Source of the DNA: an uncultured Synechococcus sp.
GTDB lineage: Bacteria > Cyanobacteriota > Cyanobacteriia > Phormidesmidales > Phormidesmidaceae
Direction of reading: 5' to 3'
Assembly (NCBI GenBank): GCA_937911865.1
Contig: CALDSK010000336.1
Location: 1-55,246 of the forward strand
Length of the DNA: 55,246 bases
Positions 46,446 to 54,484 of the stretch are shown piece after piece. The notes beneath the pieces were generated by a model. That model was not told where the DNA came from, did no database searches, and saw only the letters and a list, made by a program, of their open reading frames with translations. The position numbers and the translations under genes are program-made. Position 1 is the stretch's first letter; each line of letters begins with the position of its first letter.

Positions 46446-47711
46446 ATGACCTCGTATTCATCCTCTTCGCTGAAAAAGCGCTGGAAAAGACTCACTCAAG
46501 GATGGCAGGGTGTTGACTGGCTGCTGTTTATGCTGCCAGTTGGCGTCACTATGTTTGCCAGCATCTTGATTGGCAGCACGCAAAAGTACACAGGCCAAAC
46601 TAGCTTTGCTATTAATCACGCGATTTTAGGCGGTATTGGTGTAGCGATCGCCCTGTGGATTTCGCGCTGTCGCTATGAGTCTTTGCTCCAGTGGCGCTGG
46701 ATTGTTTATGGCGCAACGATTGCCTCACTGATTGCGGTGATGGCGGTTGGTACAACAGGACTCGGCGCCCAGCGGTGGATTTCTATTTTTGGGTTCAACG
46801 TACAGCCGTCTGAGTTTGCCAAACTCGGGGCGATTATCACGCTGGCCGCTGCGCTAAAAGACAGAGATGCCTCAACGCTGTTTGGCATGGTGAAAGCAAT
46901 TGGGATTACCTCGGTGCCGTGGGCCCTGGTGTTTTTGCAGCCAGATTTGGGCACGTCTTTGGTATTTGGGGCAATTACGCTAGGTATGCTCTACTGGAGC
47001 GGCACCAATCCCGGCTGGCTGGTGCTAATGATTTCGCCGTTGGTCTCAGCAATTATCTTTCACGTATCTGTTCCGGTATGGATTGGCTGGGTGCTGATGA
47101 TGGGCGTTGTCGCCTACATTTCTCTACCGTGGTGGTCTATTGCGAGTACGGTGGTGGCACTGGCTGTAAATGCGGCATCAGGCAAACTAGGCACAATTAT
47201 GAGGGGCCTGTTAAAGGACTACCAAAAAGACAGATTAATTCTCTTTTTGGACCAGGACAAAGATCCTCTAGGCGGAGGCTACCACCTGATTCAGTCGCGG
47301 ATTGCGATTGGTGCTGGAGAAATGTGGGGAAAAGGGCTGTTTCAAGGGACGCAAACACAGCTGAGCTTTATTCCTGAGCAGCATACGGACTTTATCTTTT
47401 CGGCAGTGGGAGAAGAGCTCGGGTTTATTGGTGGAATGGCGCTGCTGCTGGCGTTTTGGCTGATTTGTCTGCGGCTGGTGATGATTGCGCAGAACGCAAA
47501 AGACAACTTTGGGTCTCTGCTGGCTATTGGTGTGCTATCGATGATTGTCTTCCAGGCAATTGTAAATATCTGCATGACGATAGGGCTAGCCCCGATTACC
47601 GGGATTCCGCTGCCGTGGATGAGCTACGGGCGATCGGCGCTGCTGACGAACTTTATGGCGATTGGACTGGTAGAGTCGGTGGCAAATTACCGGTTTAGGC
47701 TGAAGTTTTAG
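46446..47711 (+). CDS. rodA: RodA/FtsW-type peptidoglycan polymerase
   Basis: 421 residues with about ten membrane segments. The SEDS-family marks are GLGAQRWISIFGFNVQPSEF (with the loop E), FLDQDKDPLGGGYHLIQSRI, and TDFIFSAVGEELGFIGGMAL. The C-terminal PLPWMSYGRSALLTNFMAIG matches RodA more than FtsW. It polymerises glycan for wall elongation. No partner penicillin-binding protein is adjacent. It is transcribed alone, with a DUF1186-like gene 65 bases later. Confidence 0.9.
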   Translation: MTSYSSSSLKKRWKRLTQGWQGVDWLLFMLPVGVTMFASILIGSTQKYTGQTSFAINHAILGGIGVAIALWISRCRYESLLQWRWIVYGATIASLIAVMAVGTTGLGAQRWISIFGFNVQPSEFAKLGAIITLAAALKDRDASTLFGMVKAIGITSVPWALVFLQPDLGTSLVFGAITLGMLYWSGTNPGWLVLMISPLVSAIIFHVSVPVWIGWVLMMGVVAYISLPWWSIASTVVALAVNAASGKLGTIMRGLLKDYQKDRLILFLDQDKDPLGGGYHLIQSRIAIGAGEMWGKGLFQGTQTQLSFIPEQHTDFIFSAVGEELGFIGGMALLLAFWLICLRLVMIAQNAKDNFGSLLAIGVLSMIVFQAIVNICMTIGLAPITGIPLPWMSYGRSALLTNFMAIGLVESVANYRFRLKF

Positions 47712-47763
47712 CCTAAATATTTTCCTTGGTTAGATGATTGAACAAGTAGAAACGACAGACTAC

Positions 47764-47793
47764 GGATGGGACAATCGTGGATGGGACAATCGT
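47764..47793. repeat. 15-bp tandem duplication at the start of the DUF1186-like gene
   Basis: GGATGGGACAATCGT at 47764-47778 is repeated exactly at 47779-47793. It duplicates the candidate GTG start codon region of the next gene. Confidence 0.88.
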
Positions 47794-48739
47794 GAATGAC
47801 ACAACTTACCAAGAGCCGGTATCAGCGCTATTAACCTACGGCAGCTGTCTGGAGATAGACAAAAAGGTCAAGAATCTAGAGAACGAGCGCATTATTGAAC
47901 AGATAATAGAAAGCGGTGACATCTCAAAGATTGATCGTTCGTTGATGGCTCAGCTCAAACCAAGCTATCGATTTGAAAAGTGGCCAAATTATCTAGAAGA
48001 GCTTGGCATTACCGCTGAGCACGTACCCGAGCTGATTCGGATGACCACTGATGAAGACCTCAACTATGCCGATGGAGAGTCTTTGGAAGTATGGGCCCCG
48101 GTTCATGCGTGGCGCTGCTTGGGGTTGTTGAAGGCACCAGAAGCAGTGGGCCCTTTGCTAAGGATGTTAGACGATGATGAATTTGCCGATTGGATGATGG
48201 AAGAGATTCCCTGGGTTCTAGGGATGATTGGAGAGGATGCGATCGCACCCACATCGCTATACCTCGCCAGTCGAAAATATGCTGACTGGTCCCGCACAGC
48301 CGCTGTTTCAGCACTAGAATACATCGCAACATTACATCCAGCGCTAAAAGAGACCTGCATTAAAAAGCTGGGTTCTCAGCTGGCCGATTTCAGAAACAAC
48401 GGTGAGTCACTCAATGGTTTTATAGTCAGTTCGCTCATTGAGCTAGAAGCGGTCTCTAAGGCCAACGTGATTGAAAGAGCCTATGCCGCCGGGGAAGTCG
48501 ATGAGAGCATTTGCGGCAATTGGCCCAACGTGCAGATTGATCTGGGGCTAGCCACCAAAGCAGATTTTGATCCATCTGAGCTAGAACCCAATTTCGCTTG
48601 GGTGCGCGATGATAGGCGACCTGACTTCTCGAATCTGCCTAGTTTTGAGCCGCCGATGAAGGCAGTTAAGAAGAAGACTTCTGAGGCGGTTGGGTTTGGC
48701 GGCAGCAAAAAGAAGAAATCAAAAAAGAAGAAGAAATAG
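47777..48739 (+). CDS. DUF1186-like HEAT-type protein with Lys-rich tail
   Basis: 320 residues from GTG 47777, or 315 from GTG 47792, which the 15-bp duplication makes equally good. YQEPVSALLTYG at the start resembles DUF1186, followed by HEAT-like helices (VHAWRCLGLLKAPEAVGPLL, WSRTAAVSALEYIATLHPAL). The last 16 residues are almost only Lys and Ser. Some DUF1186 members carry a SEC-C zinc motif; none is seen here. The function is unknown. Confidence 0.72.
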   Translation: MDGTIVNDTTYQEPVSALLTYGSCLEIDKKVKNLENERIIEQIIESGDISKIDRSLMAQLKPSYRFEKWPNYLEELGITAEHVPELIRMTTDEDLNYADGESLEVWAPVHAWRCLGLLKAPEAVGPLLRMLDDDEFADWMMEEIPWVLGMIGEDAIAPTSLYLASRKYADWSRTAAVSALEYIATLHPALKETCIKKLGSQLADFRNNGESLNGFIVSSLIELEAVSKANVIERAYAAGEVDESICGNWPNVQIDLGLATKADFDPSELEPNFAWVRDDRRPDFSNLPSFEPPMKAVKKKTSEAVGFGGSKKKKSKKKKK

Positions 48740-48762
48740 AAGAATCGATTTGGCAGTACGTC

Positions 48763-48807
48763 ACTGTTACGCCATTGACTGTTACGCCACTGACTGTTAC
48801 GCCATTG
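48763..48807. repeat. 15-bp unit in three tandem copies
   Basis: ACTGTTACGCCATTG is present at 48763-48777, 48778-48792 (one change) and 48793-48807. It lies between the convergent DUF1186-like and DUF1348 genes. Confidence 0.88.
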
Positions 48808-48821
48808 TTAGAGAGGAGATA

Positions 48822-49292
48822 CTAAACGGGAGAGTCGATTAGCCCAGGATGATCTTCGGGGCGGGGCCCAGGCGCTGACCAGTGAAAGCGCCGATCGCTC
48901 TCTTTAATCGGTAAATCGTTAATGCTAGCCTCTCGGCGCTGCATAAGACCTTCTGAATCAAACTCCCAATTTTCGTTGCCGTAGGCGCGGTACCACTGCC
49001 CAGCATCGTCATGCCACTCGTACTGAAAGCGAACAGAGATACGGTTTTCTCCAAAAGCCCACATTTCTTTGACCAGCCGATAGTCAAGCTCTTTGTTCCA
49101 CTTCCGCTCAAGAAACTTACGAATGGTGTCTCTGCCCTGAAAAATCTCGGCTCGATTGCGCCAGTGACTGTTTTCAGAGTAGGCCATTGAAACGCGCTGC
49201 GGGTCTCGGCTGTTCCAGGCATTTTCCGCCATTCGCACTTTTTGAGCTGCCGTCTCATAAGTAAATGGCGGAACCAGTTTAGGCGCAGACAT
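48822..49292 (-). CDS. DUF1348 (nuclear transport factor 2-like) protein
   Basis: 156 residues of the DUF1348 family, an NTF2/SnoaL-like cone fold: QKVRMAENAWNSRDPQRVSM, AYSENSHWRNRAEIFQGRDT, LDYRLVKEMWAFGENRISVR and ASINDLPIKESDRRFHWSAP. The text agrees strongly with the family, but its substrate is unknown. ATG 49292 (MSAPKL) is chosen; an extra ATG lies one codon upstream. Confidence 0.9.
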   Translation of the reverse strand: MSAPKLVPPFTYETAAQKVRMAENAWNSRDPQRVSMAYSENSHWRNRAEIFQGRDTIRKFLERKWNKELDYRLVKEMWAFGENRISVRFQYEWHDDAGQWYRAYGNENWEFDSEGLMQRREASINDLPIKESDRRFHWSAPGPRPEDHPGLIDSPV

Positions 49293-49448
49293 CACAGGAA
49301 CTCCAGACTTTGCAAAAAGGAACTCTATTATTTATGCAGATGAGACACCGTAGGGGTTAGGACAATCTTTTGAGGAAGTAGGATTTTTTGTAGAAGAAGT
49401 CTCACGAGAGACATCAGAAACCCTGAAAATAGAGACAGGTTGCCGAGA

Positions 49449-50681
49449 CTATGCGCCCTGTCGCAGTGGCAGCCTGATACGAAAGGTCGTTCCCACACCA
49501 AGTTCACTGTCTACTCTAATATCTCCCTGCTGAAGCTCTACGAACTGTTTGACGATGCTTAGCCCTAGCCCCGTACCAGGAATGTTGCTCACATTTTTGC
49601 CTCGATGGAAGGGCTCGAACAGATGCGGGGAGTCCTCTGGCAGAATGCCTATTCCTTGGTCTTTGATTTCAAAAATAGCTTGGTGCTTACGCTGAGCAAG
49701 CAGCAGCTGAACGGGTTTGCCTTCTGGGCTATAGCGAATGGCATTGGATAAGATATTGGTCAAGATGGAGCGCAGTAAGGTTTGATCTAGCGCGGCTATT
49801 AGCGGTTTGAATCGACCGACAAACACAATTCGAGACCGCTGATTTGATAGGCCATCTGAACGATGGTTGAGCTGTGGTTGAATATCTTTTATTAATCCGC
49901 GGCAAAAGTCCACAAGATCTACAGGCTGAGGGCTGGGGCTCAGGCGCTTGGCTTCGAGCTTGCCCAGTACCAGAATGTCGTTGATCATCTGAGTCATACG
50001 CTCTACGTTGGCCGCAATGCTTTGTAGATACTGCTGCTTTTCAATCGAAGACAGTTTTTCGTCGTAGCGGCCTACCGCAGAGACGGAAAGCGCGATGTTG
50101 TTGAGCGGATTGCGAAACTCGTGACACACCATGGAGACAAATCTAGACTTAAGCGCGCTGAGTTCTCGCAGGTTTTCATTGGCGGTGTATAGTTCGGCGG
50201 CGCGCGATCGCACTTTCTCTTCTAAGTCTTCATTGGTTTGCTGCAAAACAGCTTCTGCCCACTTGCGCTGTGTAATATCGCGAAAGGTCACCACCGCACC
50301 AATCACCTGCCTTTGCTCATCGCGCATAGGCGTACTGATATATTCCACCGGAAAGCTGCTGCCATCTTTCCGCCAAAAGACTTCGTTGGTTACGCGGTGA
50401 GTCGTACCATCGTGCAGCGCCGCGTAGATAGGGCAGCTTTCGCGCGGATAAGATGTGCCATCGAGATGGGAATGGTGCAGCACGCGGTGCATCGACTGGC
50501 CGATGAGCTCGTCCATTTGCCAGTCGATCATGGCGGCTGCCGCCGGGTTTACAAAGGTCACGTTGCCGCTAAGGTCTAGGCCATAGATGCCTTCACCGAC
50601 AGCGTTAAGGATGAGCTGATACTGACGCCGCAGGGTTGCTAGCTCTTCGTATTTAGAGTCATATTTGGAGTCGTATTTCAT
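49449..50681 (-). CDS. Soluble PAS-domain sensor histidine kinase
   Basis: 410 residues with no membrane segment. A PAS domain (about 20-140; ILNAVGEGIYGLDLSGNVTF, NPAAAAMIDWQMDELIGQSM) is followed by a coiled coil, the H-box SMVCHEFRNPLNNIALSVSA with its phospho-His, and a HATPase domain with NILSNAIRYS, IKDQGIGILPED and GTGLGLSIVKQF. It is divergent from an AraC-type response regulator with 119 bases between starts, so they form a likely pair. The signal sensed is unknown. The N-terminus KYDSKYDSKYEE reflects a small coding tandem duplication. Confidence 0.92.
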   Translation of the reverse strand: MKYDSKYDSKYEELATLRRQYQLILNAVGEGIYGLDLSGNVTFVNPAAAAMIDWQMDELIGQSMHRVLHHSHLDGTSYPRESCPIYAALHDGTTHRVTNEVFWRKDGSSFPVEYISTPMRDEQRQVIGAVVTFRDITQRKWAEAVLQQTNEDLEEKVRSRAAELYTANENLRELSALKSRFVSMVCHEFRNPLNNIALSVSAVGRYDEKLSSIEKQQYLQSIAANVERMTQMINDILVLGKLEAKRLSPSPQPVDLVDFCRGLIKDIQPQLNHRSDGLSNQRSRIVFVGRFKPLIAALDQTLLRSILTNILSNAIRYSPEGKPVQLLLAQRKHQAIFEIKDQGIGILPEDSPHLFEPFHRGKNVSNIPGTGLGLSIVKQFVELQQGDIRVDSELGVGTTFRIRLPLRQGA

Positions 50682-50800
50682 ACTGTGACGAGTTACACCA
50701 CACGGTACGTAGATGACGCCGTAACCTTAAAGGCGTTAAGCATAATGTTTGTTTAACGATCTATCTCTATAAGGGCTAATCAAAAAGTTAGTCACACGCG

Positions 50801-51568
50801 ATGAACGCCACAATTCTCGTGATTGAAGATGAAGACGAAACAAGAGAGATTTTTCTCCGCTGTTTGACCTTTGAAAATTTTAATGCCATTGGTGCCAAAG
50901 AGGGCGCAAAGGGGATTGAACTCGCAAAAGTGCATCGCCCCGATCTGATTGTTTGCGACATTATGATGCCTGAGATGGATGGCTATGGGGTACTCAAAGC
51001 CGTGCGGAGAGACGCTCACCTACAGACCAGTCCTTTCATCTTTTTGACGGCAAAAGTGACAATGGAAGACCTGCGACAGGGCATGGCACTAGGCGCAGAT
51101 GATTATTTGGCAAAGCCCTGTACGATTGAACAGTTTTTGAGTGCGATCGCCACTCGATTGCAGCGAAAGCAAGAAATTCAACGCAGTCTTCAATCAGCCA
51201 CACCGCAACATACCACAGCCACCACCCCATTTAGCATTTTCCCTGATTGCCCTAAGCTAGCGCCCGTTTTTCAATTCATCGACAGCCATTATCAACAGCC
51301 CATTCACCTTAGCGATGTCGCCCAGGCGGCAGGCTATACGCCATCTTACCTGACCAATCTCTCTCAAAATCATACTGGCCGAACGGTGAAAAAGTGGATT
51401 ACCGAAAGGCGTATGGCACAGGCAAGGCAGCTGCTTAAAGATACCGCACGCTCGATCAAACAAATCTCTGAAGATATTGGCTACACCGATGCCGGATACT
51501 TTACCCGGCAGTTTCGCAAGCTGCATGGCGTTCCACCAAAGTCCTGGCGGCGCAACCCAACAGACTGA
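50801..51568 (+). CDS. Response regulator with AraC-type DNA-binding domain
   Basis: 255 residues. A receiver domain covers about 1-120: ILVIEDEDETREIFLRCLTF with the acidic pocket, VCDIMMPEMDGYGVLKAVRR with the phospho-Asp, and FLTAKVTMEDL with Lys at ALGADDYLAKPC. Residues 150-255 form an AraC-type double helix-turn-helix (HLSDVAQAAGYTPSYLTNLS, QISEDIGYTDAGYFTRQFRK). It probably works with the divergent kinase. Its targets are unknown; the ABC transporter genes that follow are one possibility. Confidence 0.92.
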   Translation: MNATILVIEDEDETREIFLRCLTFENFNAIGAKEGAKGIELAKVHRPDLIVCDIMMPEMDGYGVLKAVRRDAHLQTSPFIFLTAKVTMEDLRQGMALGADDYLAKPCTIEQFLSAIATRLQRKQEIQRSLQSATPQHTTATTPFSIFPDCPKLAPVFQFIDSHYQQPIHLSDVAQAAGYTPSYLTNLSQNHTGRTVKKWITERRMAQARQLLKDTARSIKQISEDIGYTDAGYFTRQFRKLHGVPPKSWRRNPTD

Positions 51569-51783
51569 GCGCTAAAGATTGCCAAGACAAATTTGGTAAC
51601 AACAGAAACAAAATATTAGAGACTCTGTAGCAACCGTAACCAAACAGGTTTAGAGATCTGAGAAGACTGGCAAAAAGTCCTATTTCCTTCGTGGAATTGT
51701 CCTATTTGCTGGTTTCTTTTAGCCGATATATTGCTGGTATACCTGAGAGTAAAAGCGCCAAAGAACAGAAGCGCTCAAGAAAT

Positions 51784-53508
51784 ATGAAAAGGCAACAGGC
51801 ACGGCAAATGCAGAGCCATCTTAGTCGAGGAAATCTTCTAACCCAGCATTCAACAGCGGGGCCAACCGCGACAGCACTTTGCAACTGTGGTGTTTGCAGC
51901 AAAACGAGGGCACCTGGCGCTACTGACTCCCACACAGGGAAACAGACGGGTAAGCAAACAGCTAAGCAAACAGCTCAGACTCGTGACCACTGGGAGTTTA
52001 TGCAGACCATGCCCACCGATCCTTTGGATATGGTGAATGATTTGGTCAAGATGGGTCTGTACAAACAGCAGCAGTTGAAGGTAGCTGATAAGCTCAACAC
52101 GCACGAGCTGCGACAGGCGCTATTACTAAAGGCAGCCGGTAAAGGGAGTCCTAAAAGAGAGAAGCTGGTACTGGCCTTAGCCCAGCAGGCTGGTGGGATT
52201 GAAAATGCCTTTGCAGCCGCCTTTGGCCCACAGGCTGGGCTGTTCTTTGCAGACACCGTACGCACCAGCAACGTCACCCGCCGCGAGTTTCTGCGCAATG
52301 TTGCGATTGGTGCGGCTATGGTGACCTTGACGAACTGCGCTTCAGCAGAAGAGCCTGGGCCAGCCGCTATCAATGAGGGCGAACCGGTAGATACCTCAGG
52401 GTTAGAGAAAACTGACCTCAAGATCGGGTTTATTCCGATTACCTGCGCCACGCCCATTATTATGTCTGAACCGTTGGGCTTTTATGAGAAGTATGGATTC
52501 AACGCGGAAGTGGTGAAAATGCCGAGCTGGGGGGCGGTAAGAGATTCTGCGATCGCCGGCGAACTCGACGCCTATCATATGCTGGCCCCTATGCCGATTG
52601 CCATGACGCTGGGCTTGGGTTCCGGCGCTTTTGGCGTCAAGCTAGCCAGCATTGAAAACATCAACGGCCAGGCCATTACCATTGCCAACAAATACCAGGG
52701 CCAGGTCAACGGCCCTGCCGACTTCAAAGGCTTTAACATCGGCGTACCGTTCCCTTACTCCATGCACAACCTGCTGCTGCGCTATTACCTGGCCACCGGC
52801 GGCATTGACCCAGATGTTGATGTTAAAATTCGCCCCGTACCGCCACCAGACAGTATCGCTCAGCTAATTGCGGGAGACATTGACGCCTATCTTATGCCCG
52901 ACCCATTCAATCAAAGGGCCGTGTACGAAGACGCAGGCTTTATTTTCAAACTTACAAAAGACATTTGGCCGGGTCACCCCTGCTGCGCCTTTGCCGCGAG
53001 CGACCAGTGGATAGACGCTAATCCCAACACATTTAGAGCGCTCAACAAATCGATCATTGAAGCGGCAGGCTACGCCAGCGACCCCACCAACCGAGTAGAA
53101 ATTGCAGAGGCTATTTCTGAGCGGGCCTTTCTCAATCAGCCGGTTGAAGTGGTCGAAGCGGTGCTAACCGGTAATTTTGAAGACGGGCTGGGCAACACGC
53201 TAGAAGTTCCCGATCGAATTGACTTTGACCCTTACCCCTGGCAGAGCTTTGCGAACTGGATCTCTTCTCAGCTGGTGCGCTGGGATCTGCAAGGAGATGG
53301 AAAAGCCGCAAAAGAAATCACAGATGACACTTACAACGAAGTGGGCGAGACCGTCTTCTTGACCGACCTTGCTAGAGAACTGGCAGAAGAAGTAGGACTC
53401 AATCCGCCTTCAGAGATTTATCGGACTGAAACGCTTGAATTTGACACCTTTGACCCGGCGAGCCCTGGAGAGTATATCAAAGAACAAATCGATAAAAACG
53501 GCGTTTAG
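51784..53508 (+). CDS. NrtA/CmpA-like ABC substrate-binding protein with long N-terminal extension
   Basis: 574 residues from ATG 51784. Residues about 200 to 574 are an NrtA/CmpA/SsuA-type binding protein: LKIGFIPITCATPIIMSEPL, FKGFNIGVPFPYSMHNLLLR and IDAYLMPDPFNQRAVYEDAG. Before it lies TRREFLRNVAIGAAMVTLTN with Cys, a twin-arginine lipoprotein signal normally at a protein's very start. Here it is preceded by 165 residues with CNCGVCSK, KQT repeats and a helical segment (QQLKVADKLNTHELRQALLL). An upstream GTG at 51691 would add 31 more. The substrate may be nitrate, bicarbonate, cyanate or a sulfonate. Confidence 0.85.
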   Translation: MKRQQARQMQSHLSRGNLLTQHSTAGPTATALCNCGVCSKTRAPGATDSHTGKQTGKQTAKQTAQTRDHWEFMQTMPTDPLDMVNDLVKMGLYKQQQLKVADKLNTHELRQALLLKAAGKGSPKREKLVLALAQQAGGIENAFAAAFGPQAGLFFADTVRTSNVTRREFLRNVAIGAAMVTLTNCASAEEPGPAAINEGEPVDTSGLEKTDLKIGFIPITCATPIIMSEPLGFYEKYGFNAEVVKMPSWGAVRDSAIAGELDAYHMLAPMPIAMTLGLGSGAFGVKLASIENINGQAITIANKYQGQVNGPADFKGFNIGVPFPYSMHNLLLRYYLATGGIDPDVDVKIRPVPPPDSIAQLIAGDIDAYLMPDPFNQRAVYEDAGFIFKLTKDIWPGHPCCAFAASDQWIDANPNTFRALNKSIIEAAGYASDPTNRVEIAEAISERAFLNQPVEVVEAVLTGNFEDGLGNTLEVPDRIDFDPYPWQSFANWISSQLVRWDLQGDGKAAKEITDDTYNEVGETVFLTDLARELAEEVGLNPPSEIYRTETLEFDTFDPASPGEYIKEQIDKNGV

Positions 53509-53520
53509 CTTCACTAATAA

Positions 53521-53542
53521 ATAGCGAGTCAATAGCGAGTCA
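53521..53542. repeat. 11-bp tandem duplication
   Basis: ATAGCGAGTCA at 53521-53531 is repeated exactly at 53532-53542, 12 bases after the binding-protein stop. Confidence 0.75.
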
Positions 53543-53570
53543 ATTCAAAAAACAAGTTTGAACCGCGCTT

Positions 53571-53617
53571 AGTTTTGTCTGTCATCAGTTTTATCTGTCA
53601 TCAGTTTTGTCTGTCAT
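53571..53617. repeat. 16-bp unit in three tandem copies before the permease gene
   Basis: AGTTTTGTCTGTCATC is present at 53571-53586, 53587-53602 (one change) and 53603-53617 (one base short), just upstream of the permease Shine-Dalgarno region. Confidence 0.88.
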
Positions 53618-53641
53618 AGGGTTTGATAGGAAGTTGTAACA

Positions 53642-54484
53642 ATGACCGCAGGAAAAGCCACAATTGGCACAGTCAACGCCGTAGAAGAGGATGCGTCATG
53701 GTGGCTAAACGAGAACGTTAGGGCCACTGGACTGTTTTTACTCTCCCTCGTATTGTTCCTTATATTTTGGGAAGTCGGCGCGAACATGAAATGGTTCGCC
53801 AAGGGCATGCCCACAGCCTCAGAAACCTTAAAAGAGCTTTGGTGGTGGTCCACTCATCCGTTTTTTGACAACGGTCCGAATGATTTGGGCATTGGCTGGA
53901 ATCTGTTGATTAGCCTACGGAGAGTGGCAGTTGGCTATACGCTAGCGTCCTTGATTGCAGTACCCTTGGGCATTTTGATTGGCATCTCGCCGATTGCTTA
54001 CAAAGCGTTTAATCCTTACGTACAGCTGCTAAAACCAGTGTCTCCCCTCGCCTGGCTACCTTTAGGGCTCTATATCTTCCGCGATTCAGAAGTAACCGGT
54101 GTGTTTATCATTTTGATCTCTAGCATTTGGCCAACGCTGACCAATACCGCGTTTGGGGTTGCCAACGTTAATCCTGAATATTTGGATGTCTCTAAAACGC
54201 TGGGCGCTTCCAGGCTCAGAACTATCTTCAAGATTATTATCCCGGCGGCGCTGCCCAACATTGTTTCGGGACTCAGAATTAGCATGGGCATTTCTTGGCT
54301 GGTGATTGTAGCTGCTGAAATGCTCTTGGGGACAGGGCTAGGCTATTTTATCTGGAATGAATGGAACAACCTTTATATCCCTAACATTTTGGTTGCGATT
54401 TTTATTATTGGGTTGGTTGGACTGATTTTAGACAGTGTGTTTGCCGCGCTTGAAAAGATTGTAGAATTTGGTCGTAAAACATGA
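53642..54484 (+). CDS. ABC transporter permease (NrtB/CmpB/SsuC type)
   Basis: 280 residues with about six membrane segments and the EAA loop TLGASRLRTIFKIIIPAALP contacting the ATPase. The N-terminal ENVRATGLFLLSLVLFLIFW and central SLRRVAVGYTLASLIAVPLG match the NrtB family. It lies 133 bases after its binding-protein gene and overlaps the ATPase start by four bases (ATGA at 54481). The substrate follows that of the binding protein and is unknown. Confidence 0.93.
   Translation: MTAGKATIGTVNAVEEDASWWLNENVRATGLFLLSLVLFLIFWEVGANMKWFAKGMPTASETLKELWWWSTHPFFDNGPNDLGIGWNLLISLRRVAVGYTLASLIAVPLGILIGISPIAYKAFNPYVQLLKPVSPLAWLPLGLYIFRDSEVTGVFIILISSIWPTLTNTAFGVANVNPEYLDVSKTLGASRLRTIFKIIIPAALPNIVSGLRISMGISWLVIVAAEMLLGTGLGYFIWNEWNNLYIPNILVAIFIIGLVGLILDSVFAALEKIVEFGRKT

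Noticed and set aside
50682..50800. Possible NtcA-like GT...AC pair in the kinase/regulator gap
   Set aside because: Spacing does not fit GTA-N8-TAC and no -10 box stands at the right distance.
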